Shown here: one piece after another, positions 54,424 to 62,140 of the stretch
How positions within the stretch are numbered: the stretch's first letter is position 1
How the letters are laid out: each line of letters opens with the position of its first letter
Assembly (NCBI RefSeq): GCF_009818105.1
Contig: NZ_CP046564.1
Location: forward strand, 3,038,001 to 3,102,000
Length of the DNA: 64,000 nucleotides
Source: Bacillus sp. N1-1
GTDB taxonomy: Bacteria; Bacillota; Bacilli; Bacillales; Guptibacillaceae
Reading direction: 5' to 3'
Made by a program: the position numbers and the translations under genes
Notes under the pieces: model-generated
What the model saw: the letters and a program-made list of their open reading frames with translations, nothing else
Told to the model about the DNA's origin: nothing
Database searches by the model: none

Positions 54424-54492
54424 TGTATTCCCCCCTGTCCACCTTCTTACTAAAATCTATATGGCTTGAGATTGGAAATGATGTATAGAACA

Positions 54493-54520
54493 ATAAAAAA
54501 GCCTTCCCTAAGGAAGACTT
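54493..54520 (-). terminator. Terminator of dnaI
   Basis: AAGTCTTCC-TTAG-GGAAGGCTT with T6 on the minus strand, at the dnaI stop codon. Confidence 0.88.
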
Positions 54521-55452
54521 TAGACTCGTCTATTTTTCCCCTGTAAAAAGACTGGGGTGGTAAAATGCTTTATTCTTTCCATGATTCGCTTCGCTTTCGT
54601 TTCTTCAATTCCACTTTTATGAGAATAAGCGAGATGCTCCTCTAACAAGGAATAATCCAAATTAGAAGAATAAAGGGTTGGTAATCCTTCTGTCATGCGA
54701 TATTGGAGCAGAGCACCAAGTATATCATCTCGTACCCAGCTCGAAATATTTTCAGCCCCAATATCATCAAGGATTAATAAAGGTGTCTCTTTTAAGTAAT
54801 TTAACTTTTCATCAATCGATTGATCTTGTATGGCACTCTTCATTTGTCGAAAGAAATCAGGCGTATAAATAAACTGTGAACGAACGCCTTTTTCCTTCGC
54901 TAACTGATTTGCAATCGCCCCTAGAATAAATGTTTTGCCTACACCAAAACCACCGTGAATATAGAGCCCTTTCTTCGTTTCACCCGGAACAAAGTCCTCG
55001 ACGTATTGAATAGCTGTGCCAATCGCTTCAATTCGCACAGGATCTTCATCATCCAAATCCGCAAATGTCGCTTCAAGAATTTCTTTTGGAATATAGTAGC
55101 TCTGAATCATTTCATTGCGCTTCTTATTCTTATCTTCTTCAATCCTTGTTGGACAGCGGTTATACCGAATATCGATGACTGAACGGTTAAGAAATAACTC
55201 CGGCTCGTACCCTTGCATCATATTGATACAGTTGGAGAGACCCGGGCATCCCTCACACCGTTTAGACTGAGTCGTAAATTCATATAATCTTGCAAGACTT
55301 CGATCAATCATTTTTTCATCGACTTCATCTTGTTCCTCAATAAATGCTTGAATATCTTCATCTGCCATGATCGCTTTTTTCATTTCTTGATATTGCTGTT
55401 GGAACTTCTTGTTACCCGGCATTTTATTAAAGGATTCTTGGATGGACTCCAT
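54520..55452 (-). CDS. dnaI: Primosomal helicase loader DnaI
   Basis: AAA+ ATPase of 310 residues that loads the replicative helicase DnaC onto DNA. An N-terminal helicase-binding domain contains the zinc motif CEGCPGLSNC. The ATPase domain has Walker A GGFGVGKTFILGA near residue 172 and Walker B LLILDDIGAEN near 232. The ATG at 55452 is preferred over the GTG at 55461 because GGGGTG is its Shine-Dalgarno. It lies 15 bp after dnaB, the standard dnaB-dnaI pair. Confidence 0.96.
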   Translation of the reverse strand: MESIQESFNKMPGNKKFQQQYQEMKKAIMADEDIQAFIEEQDEVDEKMIDRSLARLYEFTTQSKRCEGCPGLSNCINMMQGYEPELFLNRSVIDIRYNRCPTRIEEDKNKKRNEMIQSYYIPKEILEATFADLDDEDPVRIEAIGTAIQYVEDFVPGETKKGLYIHGGFGVGKTFILGAIANQLAKEKGVRSQFIYTPDFFRQMKSAIQDQSIDEKLNYLKETPLLILDDIGAENISSWVRDDILGALLQYRMTEGLPTLYSSNLDYSLLEEHLAYSHKSGIEETKAKRIMERIKHFTTPVFLQGKNRRV

Positions 55453-55467
55453 ACGTTTCACCCCGCT

Positions 55468-56820
55468 TTATTTTTTGTATTTGCTTAGCATTTTTTTAAG
55501 CTGATCTTGTTTTTCTGAGCGTTCTTCATGAGACATATCCGGTTCTTTTTGATCCGATATCCATTCAGGAACTTTGTCTTTTCGAGCTGAAGAACTTCCT
55601 TTTCCTCGAGATGCTGGATTCGTTTTTTTCTTGGGCTGCTGTAGTTCTTTTATGGCAAGATCCATGGCTTCTCTCACTGTCTTTACCCTGGCTCTTGCCC
55701 AGTGACTTGCAAATTTTTCTACGTAGTTTTTCGAGAGTTTCTTATCCTGTGTTTCAATAATAAAATCAAGAAGAACGTTCATTACACCAGGAGTTAGCTT
55801 CTGTTCATCCATAATACGCTCTACAAGTTTCATATCTGCTTCTGATGGCTTACCACCTTCTGCTGCACGTTGAAGAATATCATAAGGTGTCATTTGCTCA
55901 TAACGCTGAGCGGCCTTCTCCTCTTCCGTTATAGGCTCTTTTGTATGGAATTCTTGCAGTGCAGCAGGCTGTCGCCTATATTGAAGCGCAGGTACCTTCC
56001 CTCGATTTTCAAGAGCAAACCAGCTGCTTACTTCCTTTCGAAGAAGATCATCTGAAAGCTCATCATGATGAATGGCTGCCTGTTCCACAATTCGCCCCAT
56101 TTCATAAGGCTCAATCTTATAGACAAAAGCAAGTCGCTCAATTGTTTTCTTAACCGAGTCAGTAAACATCTTCTCTGTTACAATCATATCAGAAATGTGC
56201 TGTTTCATCACATCAAAGTCAAACTCAGATGAAGTGAAAACAAGACCCTTATTATCATTTCGACTTGCGATCTCTCGAACTTCATCTTCTTCCTCATAAC
56301 CTGCCGTCATCTCAGAAGGATGCAGAGAATCGTATACTTCGTTAAACGAAGCAGTCATATCTTTATATTCTGACAGATCTGGCTTTTCAACAGAGAAGTA
56401 CTTCTTTAAATCCTGGTATCGATTACGCCCTAATCGATTGAACAAATAAATATTTAAAACACCGTCATTAAAAAAACGATCAGGTGTTAGAGGTGGCTGA
56501 AGCTCGTAAGTAAAGTGTCTCGTATCTTCTCCGTTTTTGAGGAAAGTTTTTAATAAGCCGATCCCCTCTAGCTTTCGTCGCTCTTCAAGTAGTTTTTTTG
56601 TATCCCATCTCATCATCAGTAATAAATGATGGTGAGTCATTTTTGTAACAAGACTGTCCTGTTGCTCATGGGCACTCCACATCGTCATATAGAGACTGTA
56701 TGCCCCTGCACCAATTAAAGGCTGATATAACAGGGTAAGGACATTCCTATCATAATCATGCAATAACCCGAACGCCTCAATTTGAAGCGTATCAACAGGA
56801 AGAAGTTCTTTCCAATGCAT
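55468..56820 (-). CDS. dnaB: Replication initiation and membrane attachment protein DnaB
   Basis: Low-GC Gram-positive initiation protein of 450 residues (not the E. coli helicase DnaB). With DnaD and DnaI it loads helicase at oriC and forks. An N-terminal winged-helix domain (MHWKELLPVDTLQIEAFGLL, LYQPLIGAGAYSLYMTMW) is followed by DDBH-type helical domains, with YEQMTPYDILQRAAEGGKPSEAD near residue 315. A basic, disordered C-terminal tail with KPSEAD and KKTNPASRGKGSS follows. The start is at 56820 (AAGGTG is 6 nt upstream). It lies between nrdR and dnaI as in B. subtilis. Confidence 0.95.
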   Translation of the reverse strand: MHWKELLPVDTLQIEAFGLLHDYDRNVLTLLYQPLIGAGAYSLYMTMWSAHEQQDSLVTKMTHHHLLLMMRWDTKKLLEERRKLEGIGLLKTFLKNGEDTRHFTYELQPPLTPDRFFNDGVLNIYLFNRLGRNRYQDLKKYFSVEKPDLSEYKDMTASFNEVYDSLHPSEMTAGYEEEDEVREIASRNDNKGLVFTSSEFDFDVMKQHISDMIVTEKMFTDSVKKTIERLAFVYKIEPYEMGRIVEQAAIHHDELSDDLLRKEVSSWFALENRGKVPALQYRRQPAALQEFHTKEPITEEEKAAQRYEQMTPYDILQRAAEGGKPSEADMKLVERIMDEQKLTPGVMNVLLDFIIETQDKKLSKNYVEKFASHWARARVKTVREAMDLAIKELQQPKKKTNPASRGKGSSSARKDKVPEWISDQKEPDMSHEERSEKQDQLKKMLSKYKK

Positions 56821-56921
56821 ATGCTTCACCTTTATATTCCTTCATAGATTTTTCTAACTAACTGATAGCCTGAGACATAATAAGGTCTTGACTCATAATG
56901 GCATTTGTCTTATTGACGTAC

Positions 56922-56948
56922 AAAAAAAGAGCTTACACTAAGCTCCTT
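56922..56948 (-). terminator. Terminator of nrdR
   Basis: GGAGCTTA-GTG-TAAGCTC and T7 on the minus strand, just after the nrdR stop. Confidence 0.88.
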
Positions 56949-56952
56949 TTCC

Positions 56953-57411
56953 TTACTCTGCTCTGTTAATTAATTCTTTAAGCTCACGAATAAAGACATT
57001 GATATCTTTAAACTGACGATAAACGGAAGCAAATCGAACGTAAGCCACTTCGTCAACTTTTGCCAGTTGATCCATCACAAGCTCACCGACAGTATCACTA
57101 CTGATCTCGGAAGCTCCCTGATTACGAAGGTCGCGTTCTATTTCATTTACGATGGTTTCAAGTTTTTCGAGCGGCACGGGTCTTTTCTCACAGGCTTTAA
57201 TTAAACCTCGGAGAATTTTTTCCCGGCTAAACTCTTCCCTAGCTCCATCTTTTTTCACGACAATAAGCGGTATTTCTTCAACTGTTTCAAACGTTGTAAA
57301 TCGATAGGTACACGATTCACATTCGCGGCGCCTGCGTATCGATCGGCCTTCGTGAACCGGTCTGGAATCAAGCACTCTTGTACCATTATGATTGCAGTTG
57401 GGACAGCGCAT
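56953..57411 (-). CDS. nrdR: Transcriptional repressor NrdR
   Basis: Zinc-finger/ATP-cone repressor of ribonucleotide reductase genes, 152 residues. The zinc ribbon uses CPNC and CESC ([31 protein letters not shown]) in the first 35 residues. The ATP-cone spans about 49-139 ([20 protein letters not shown]), sensing ATP/dATP. Equivalent to ytcG of B. subtilis. A small unknown gene lies 74 bp upstream in the same direction. No NrdR box near its own promoter was recognised. Confidence 0.97.
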   Translation of the reverse strand: MRCPNCNHNGTRVLDSRPVHEGRSIRRRRECESCTYRFTTFETVEEIPLIVVKKDGAREEFSREKILRGLIKACEKRPVPLEKLETIVNEIERDLRNQGASEISSDTVGELVMDQLAKVDEVAYVRFASVYRQFKDINVFIRELKELINRAE

Positions 57412-57485
57412 TAGATCATCTCCACTAAACGAACAAGATTTCTACCTCTTATTTTAGCATAAAATGTGTGATGATACACATCCTA

Positions 57486-57875
57486 CTAAATTTGCTCTGA
57501 AATGCCTGTTCCAATCAACGTTAGCTTTTTCTTCAAATCTGAATAAATCGTTTCAATTACCTTTTTACTAAAGCCAAAATCTACAGGTAATGGTGTCTCT
57601 GTCGAAACTGAAAAATCAACCGCTGTTTTATAAGCGCGTACGGTTACGACTGTTACAACAATTAACGCTTTTTTAGGAGCTTTCACTTGAAATACAAATT
57701 CTCCGCGTTCGGGTGAATTGGTCACAATTTCACCTTTGTAGTGTTTTTGAAGAATGGCTTTCGCTTCTGTAAAAGCCTGTTCTTTTGTGGCTTTAAAATA
57801 ATGCGTTTTCAGTGCATCATTTTGATGCCTTTCCCCTGTTTCAGAACGATTGTTGAAAAACTCTTTTATTCCCAC
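57486..57875 (-). CDS. Small conserved protein of unknown function between speD and nrdR
   Basis: A 129-residue soluble protein. The start is a GTG at 57875, 7 nt after AGAGGAGG; the longer frame to 57929 lies upstream of this Shine-Dalgarno. It has an alpha-beta composition: HYFKATKEQAFTEAKAILQKHY, then beta-rich EIVTNSPERGEFVFQVKAPKKALIVVTVVTVRAYKTAVDFSVST, then FGFSKKVIETIYSDLKKKL. I do not recognise a family. The predicted order helix-strands-helix suggests a single compact domain. It is not in this place in B. subtilis, as I remember it. Transcribed with nrdR or on its own after the speD terminator. Confidence 0.75.
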   Translation of the reverse strand: MGIKEFFNNRSETGERHQNDALKTHYFKATKEQAFTEAKAILQKHYKGEIVTNSPERGEFVFQVKAPKKALIVVTVVTVRAYKTAVDFSVSTETPLPVDFGFSKKVIETIYSDLKKKLTLIGTGISEQI

Positions 57876-57983
57876 CCCTAGTCCTCCTCTATTTTTTTTA
57901 AGAATAGCAATAAATGACTGATAAATCAATGAGGTCGCGCTAAATCGCCATTCATCAAAAGTTAAGAAATTTATTGGCTAAAC

Positions 57984-58012
57984 TAAAAAAGGGCACCCAG
58001 GGTGCCCTTTTA
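57984..58012 (-). terminator. Terminator of speD
   Basis: AAAGGGCACCC-TG-GGTGCCCTTTTTT on the minus strand, 16 bp after the speD stop. Confidence 0.93.
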
Positions 58013-58027
58013 ATCGAAGTATTATTA

Positions 58028-58417
58028 TTATGAAGTAAACGCTGACTGTTCTTCTCTAACTTTAGGTTTTACAGGTCCCATGCCTCGTGGAAGTTCCATG
58101 TTCTCACGCGTATCCGCTCCAAGTGCATCCGCAATGTAGTTTGCAGCTACGTTTGGATCAAGATCACCGCAAGTATAAACATCAATACTTGCATAACCAT
58201 GTTCCGGGAAACTGTGAATCGTTAAATGTGATTCAGAAATAATAACAACACCACTTACACCCTGAGGTGCAAATTTATGAAATGCTACTTCCCGAACCTC
58301 TGCACCAGACTTTAGAGCAGCTTCAACAAACGTTTCTTCGATAAATTTCATGTTGTTTAATTTTTCAGTGTCACAGCCCCATAGTTCAGCAATGACGTGA
58401 CGTCCCATTGTATCCAT
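58028..58417 (-). CDS. speD: S-adenosylmethionine decarboxylase proenzyme (SpeH type)
   Basis: Makes decarboxylated SAM, the aminopropyl donor for spermidine. 129 residues of the short bacterial class 1B. Self-cleavage before the serine in [17 protein letters not shown] (around residue 63) creates the pyruvoyl group; the following [20 protein letters not shown] is also diagnostic. No speE or speB is in the window. Preceded by AAAGGGGGAATTTTGCT. It is transcribed from a consensus-like promoter at 58561-58589 with a ~130-nt structured leader containing a possible anti-Shine-Dalgarno. Confidence 0.97.
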   Translation of the reverse strand: MDTMGRHVIAELWGCDTEKLNNMKFIEETFVEAALKSGAEVREVAFHKFAPQGVSGVVIISESHLTIHSFPEHGYASIDVYTCGDLDPNVAANYIADALGADTRENMELPRGMGPVKPKVREEQSAFTS

Positions 58418-58424
58418 AGCAAAA

Positions 58425-58530
58425 TTCCCCCTTTATTTTTACTCATGCCTAAAGCATGCGGTATTGAAAATCCACCACGGGGGAAAGTTAGTCCGATGAG
58501 GTCCTAACCCTTTAAGTAGTTTTCAATGCC
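58425..58530 (-). promoter_or_regulatory. Structured 5' leader of speD, unassigned
   Basis: Outer stem: 58520-58530 with 58460-58470 (GGCATTGAAAA/TTTTCAATACC, 10 of 11 paired). Inside is GTTAG/CTAAC (58508-58504 with 58491-58487), and between the outer stem and the gene CATGC/GCATG (58444-58448 with 58454-58458). TTCCCCC at 58485-58479 in the transcript is complementary to the speD Shine-Dalgarno GGGGGAA (58431-58425). I do not recognise a known riboswitch class. Confidence 0.55.
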
Positions 58531-58560
58531 AAATTGCTATAAAAGAAGTTCACGAAAAAT

Positions 58561-58589
58561 AGTATAAGGCTTTTAATTTTTTTTTGCAA
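58561..58589 (-). promoter_or_regulatory. Sigma-A promoter of speD
   Basis: The minus strand reads TTGCAA, 17 bp (A-rich), TATACT. The expected start is near 58553. The gap between it and the gapB terminator (58590-58734) shows nothing else. Confidence 0.85.
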
Positions 58590-58734
58590 GAATAAATTAA
58601 ATGCTGATTTTGTTTTTATATCTTCAACTTCACAAACCCAGTGTCTTTGCTACTCTTTCCGCGATAATTAAAACATATCCAAAAAAGTCGAGATTTATCC
58701 TTTATTTCAGAAGCCGTCATAAGTGATAACAAAT

Positions 58735-58766
58735 CAAAAAAGAAGCGGGAGACGTTCTCCCACTTC
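58735..58766 (-). terminator. Terminator of gapB
   Basis: GAAGTGGGAGA-ACG-TCTCCCGCTTC and T6 on the minus strand. Confidence 0.93.
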
Positions 58767-58778
58767 CTTCCTTTTCAC

Positions 58779-59807
58779 CTATACGCTTACTTTCAACCTT
58801 TCGGGAATTCTTTCCCCAACGTACTTCGCCATATCAACGACTCGACAAGAATATCCCCACTCATTGTCATACCAGGCAAGTACCTTTACTTTTTTATTTT
58901 CAACGACCATTGTCGATAGTCCATCTACGATAGAAGAATGAGCATTGCCATTGTAGTCAATTGATACTAATGGTTCATCAGAGTAAGCAAGAATACCTCT
59001 TAGCGGCCCCTCAGAAGCAGCTTTTAAAGCATCATTAACTTCATCAATTGTCACTTCTTTCTTAAGATCAACCACAAGGTCTACTAATGAAACATTTGGT
59101 GTCGGTACGCGAAGCGACATTCCATTAAGTTTTCCTTCTAAATGAGGCAATACTTTTGAAATCGCTTTAGCTGCACCTGTCGACGTTGGAATAATTGATT
59201 GGCCACAGGCACGTGCTCTTCTTAAATCTTTATGCGGATTATCGATGTTTTTCTGATCATTTGTATATGCATGAACTGTTGTCATCATACCCGAAACGAT
59301 TCCAAAGGACTTATCAAGCACTTGAACAACCGGGGCGAGACAATTGGTTGTACAAGATGCATTTGATAGAACATGATGTTCTTGATCATTGTATTCGCTT
59401 TCATTAATGCCCATCACAATTGTAAGATCTTCATTCTTACCTGGTGCTGTAATAATTACTTTCGTAGCTCCTGCATCAATATGATAACCGGCTTCTTCTC
59501 TCGTACGAAACTTTCCGGTAGCTTCAATCACAATGTCGATTCCCATCTCTTTCCATGGAAGAGTTTTTGGATCACGATTATTTAAAACAACCACTTTTTT
59601 ATTGTTAATCTTTATCCCATTCTCAATTGGTGTAACCTCTCCATCAAATGTACCGTGAATGCTATCATATTTAATTAAATGGCTGAGCGTTTCTGGCGGA
59701 TAGCTAGCATTAATTGCTACAACTTCCAAACTATCTTCCATTATTGCCTTTCTAAATACCATTCGCCCAATTCTTCCAAAGCCATTAATTGCTACTCTTG
59801 ATTTCAT
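58779..59807 (-). CDS. gapB: Gluconeogenic glyceraldehyde-3-phosphate dehydrogenase GapB
   Basis: NADP-preferring GAPDH that works in the gluconeogenic direction. 342 residues. Rossmann start RVAINGFGRIGRMVFRKA. The catalytic Cys is in SNASCTTNCLAPV near residue 153, and His in TVHAYTNDQ. The GapB assignment over GapA is by position next to speD and coaE as in B. subtilis and by the CcpN-type operators upstream. CcpN represses gapB on glycolytic carbon sources. A Shine-Dalgarno GCGGGAGGAACGCTGA precedes the ATG. Confidence 0.95.
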   Translation of the reverse strand: MKSRVAINGFGRIGRMVFRKAIMEDSLEVVAINASYPPETLSHLIKYDSIHGTFDGEVTPIENGIKINNKKVVVLNNRDPKTLPWKEMGIDIVIEATGKFRTREEAGYHIDAGATKVIITAPGKNEDLTIVMGINESEYNDQEHHVLSNASCTTNCLAPVVQVLDKSFGIVSGMMTTVHAYTNDQKNIDNPHKDLRRARACGQSIIPTSTGAAKAISKVLPHLEGKLNGMSLRVPTPNVSLVDLVVDLKKEVTIDEVNDALKAASEGPLRGILAYSDEPLVSIDYNGNAHSSIVDGLSTMVVENKKVKVLAWYDNEWGYSCRVVDMAKYVGERIPERLKVSV

Positions 59808-59829
59808 TCAGCGTTCCTCCCGCCACATA

Positions 59830-59840
59830 TGTGTTATACT
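59830..59840 (+). promoter_or_regulatory. CcpN-type operator I at gapB
   Basis: TGTGTTATACT on the plus strand matches the reported CcpN box TRTGHYATAYW at every position. It lies in the gapB leader, 23 bp before the ATG. Confidence 0.75.
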
Positions 59841-59861
59841 TATTTCCCTTATCACAAAATT

Positions 59862-59872
59862 AGTATAACATA
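59862..59872 (-). promoter_or_regulatory. CcpN-type operator II at gapB
   Basis: TATGTTATACT on the minus strand also matches TRTGHYATAYW fully. It overlaps the likely -10 (TATACT). The two boxes face each other as an inverted pair 21 bp apart. Confidence 0.78.
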
Positions 59873-59942
59873 TAATATGCAAATGAAAAGATTAATTTAC
59901 ACTATTTTTGTGGAACGTCTTTATCTAAGCACATAACGATTA

Positions 59943-59981
59943 AAAAACAAAAAACACGTCGTTTTCAGACGTGTTTTTTGT
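59943..59981 (-). terminator. Terminator of the polA-mutM-ytaF-coaE operon
   Basis: AAAAAACACGTC-TGAAAAC-GACGTGTTTTTTGTTTTTT on the minus strand, directly after coaE. Confidence 0.92.
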
Positions 59982-60575
59982 TTATATTATTTCCCATTTT
60001 TTTAGAATGTTGTTAAGTTGTTCTTCCGTCTCTTCACGTGTTCCAGTGTTATCAATTACGTCATCAGCCAGTTCTTTCTTTTCTTCAATGGGCATTTGCG
60101 ATTGGATACGATCAAAAGCCTCTTCTTCCGTGCTACCATCCCTTTCAACTAATCTCGATAGCTGGGTTTTTGCATCGACATAAACGAGAAGGGTATGATC
60201 AACCATATGAGTTAGCTGACTTTCAAATAACAGCGGAATATCGAAAACAATATGCGGGCTTCCCTGTTCTTTAAGAGCTGCTGCTTGATCAAGCATTCCT
60301 TTCCGAATTGCAGGATGAAGAACACGATTTAATACTTTGCGCTTTTCCTCATCTTTAAAAATGACAGATCCTAACTTCTTCCGATCAAGCCCGCCATGTT
60401 CTGCTTTCATGTCATCTCCAAACAATCGAAAGATCTCTTGAAGTGCTGGCTCACCAGGTTCAACTACTTTTCGTGCCATTACGTCTGCATCAATGATTGG
60501 TATCTCATAGCGTCGAATCATCTCCGCTACAGTACTTTTTCCGCTAGCAATTCCACCGGTAAGTCCAATATCCAT
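59982..60575 (-). CDS. coaE: Dephospho-CoA kinase
   Basis: Last step of coenzyme A synthesis: phosphorylates dephospho-CoA. 197 residues with P-loop GLTGGIASGKSTVAEMIR at the N-terminus, DADVMARKVVEPG, and IPLLFESQLTHMVD. Lid-region RLVERDGSTEEEAFDRIQSQM follows. 16 bp after ytaF. Last gene of the polA operon. Confidence 0.97.
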   Translation of the reverse strand: MDIGLTGGIASGKSTVAEMIRRYEIPIIDADVMARKVVEPGEPALQEIFRLFGDDMKAEHGGLDRKKLGSVIFKDEEKRKVLNRVLHPAIRKGMLDQAAALKEQGSPHIVFDIPLLFESQLTHMVDHTLLVYVDAKTQLSRLVERDGSTEEEAFDRIQSQMPIEEKKELADDVIDNTGTREETEEQLNNILKKWEII

Positions 60576-60591
60576 CGTCTTTCTCCTTTCA

Positions 60592-61224
60592 CTACATTCT
60601 CATGAATCCTAAAATAATGAGTAGGCATCCTGGTAAAAATGATAGTTTATCCATCCATTTAATGTTTGAAGTAAGGTTTCCGAACTTTAATCCTAAGAGC
60701 AAAAACAGCGAACTCATACAGGCAATCAAAAGTGACGTTTCAATGGGAGGAAACCCAACCATTGAAGCACCTATGCCCGCTCCAAACGCATCAAGAGACA
60801 ATGCAGCACCGAGCATAATCGCTTCAATCCCTGTAATTGTACCAGAATCATCAAAATCTGCTGTTGTCGGTTTTCTCAAAATGCTGATAACCACTCCGAG
60901 CGAGCGGATTTCATAATGAAGAAGAATTCGCTCAGAAACCGTTTTTTCAACCTCTTTGTTGTTACGAATCATTTGATACAATACCCATCCACCGAGCGCA
61001 ATAAGAATGCCGCCACCAATTCGCTGAGCTACTATATCTGAAATCCATAACTGTAAAAGTGAGCCAAACCCCATTGCGATTAACATGGAGATCGCCGAAC
61101 AAATCGAAATAATAAGAATCGACTTAAAAGGAATTTTCATCCTTCTGAGGCCATACGTTAAGCCAACTCCAAATCCATCTACGCTTACAGCAAATGCTAA
61201 GAAAAAAAGAGAAACCCAGTACAT
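60592..61224 (-). CDS. ytaF: Sporulation membrane protein YtaF (MntP-like)
   Basis: A 210-residue membrane protein with six helices. The two halves each carry a small-residue/Asp motif, FAVSVDGFGVGLTYGLR in helix 1 and LSLDAFGAGIGASMVG in the fourth, as in the MntP manganese exporter superfamily. In B. subtilis YtaF is a mother-cell sporulation gene. A metal-transport role is inferred from the fold, not shown. Between mutM (65 bp upstream) and coaE (16 bp downstream). Confidence 0.93.
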   Translation of the reverse strand: MYWVSLFFLAFAVSVDGFGVGLTYGLRRMKIPFKSILIISICSAISMLIAMGFGSLLQLWISDIVAQRIGGGILIALGGWVLYQMIRNNKEVEKTVSERILLHYEIRSLGVVISILRKPTTADFDDSGTITGIEAIMLGAALSLDAFGAGIGASMVGFPPIETSLLIACMSSLFLLLGLKFGNLTSNIKWMDKLSFLPGCLLIILGFMRM

Positions 61225-61289
61225 AGGCGAGCTCCTTCCATACTAAAATCTTAAATAGTATATGAAAGGAGCCCATCCAACGCTACGAC

Positions 61290-62120
61290 TCACTCATTCA
61301 CCTGACAGATCGGACAAAACGTTGTTCCTCTTCCTCCAACAACGATTTTCTCAAGCTCAGTTTGACAGTTTTTACACCCCTGACCGACGCGGCCATAAAC
61401 AAAGAGATTATCCTGATAAGTGCCTACTTTCCCCTGACTGTTTACATAGGAACGGATTGTACTACCGCCTTTATTCACAGCATCAGATAACGTATGAACG
61501 ATCTGTTCTCTAAGTGTTTCAATTTCCCAGTTTGAAAGCGTCGATGCGATTCGCTCTGGATGTATTCTAGCTTTAAACAGTGCTTCATCAACATAAATAT
61601 TCCCAAGCCCAACAACAAGCGTTTGATCTAACAACACTGTTTTAACTTTTCGAGAGGTTTTTTGAAACCCATTTTGTAATACTTCAGGGGTAAAATGTTC
61701 TGAAAAAGGTTCATGTCCTAGTTGCGCGAGTGGCAACTCGTTTTCCTCTAATCCAATAGGAAAAAGATGCATCGTACCAAACTTCCTCACGTCATGATAA
61801 CGAAGCTCCGTTCCATCTTCGAACGTAAAAAACACATGCGTATGATGGTCAAATTCTTCATCGATAGCAGATAACTTATATTTTCCTTCCATTCGAAGGT
61901 GAGAGACAATCACATCATCTTCAAGAACCAGTTTTAAAAACTTCCCTCTTCTTTCAACACCTGTAAAAGTCTGACCAATCACTTTCATTTTGAAGGCTTC
62001 AACATCATCTGGTTTCTTAATGATTTTAGGCCACTTTACAACAACATTTGTGACCTTCTTTCCAACAATCAAACCTTCTAGTGTGCGTTTAACCGTTTCT
62101 ACTTCTGGTAATTCAGGCAT
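61290..62120 (-). CDS. mutM: Formamidopyrimidine-DNA glycosylase
   Basis: Removes 8-oxoguanine and formamidopyrimidines from DNA. 276 residues starting (M)PELPEVETVKR, so Pro1 is the catalytic nucleophile and Glu2 the acid. The helix-two-turn-helix has VGLGNIYVDEALF, and the C-terminal zinc finger has CKNCQTELEK and TTFCPICQ (four cysteines). Full length and complete. 20 bp after polA, which also matches B. subtilis. Confidence 0.98.
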   Translation of the reverse strand: MPELPEVETVKRTLEGLIVGKKVTNVVVKWPKIIKKPDDVEAFKMKVIGQTFTGVERRGKFLKLVLEDDVIVSHLRMEGKYKLSAIDEEFDHHTHVFFTFEDGTELRYHDVRKFGTMHLFPIGLEENELPLAQLGHEPFSEHFTPEVLQNGFQKTSRKVKTVLLDQTLVVGLGNIYVDEALFKARIHPERIASTLSNWEIETLREQIVHTLSDAVNKGGSTIRSYVNSQGKVGTYQDNLFVYGRVGQGCKNCQTELEKIVVGGRGTTFCPICQVNE

Positions 62121-62140
62121 ATTTCCCTCTCCTTTGATGC

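Noticed and set aside
58480..58510. Hammerhead-ribozyme-like CCGATGAGG on the plus strand in the speD leader
   Set aside because: The full core CTGATGA with a stem followed by GAAA is not present, and the leader is transcribed from the other strand.
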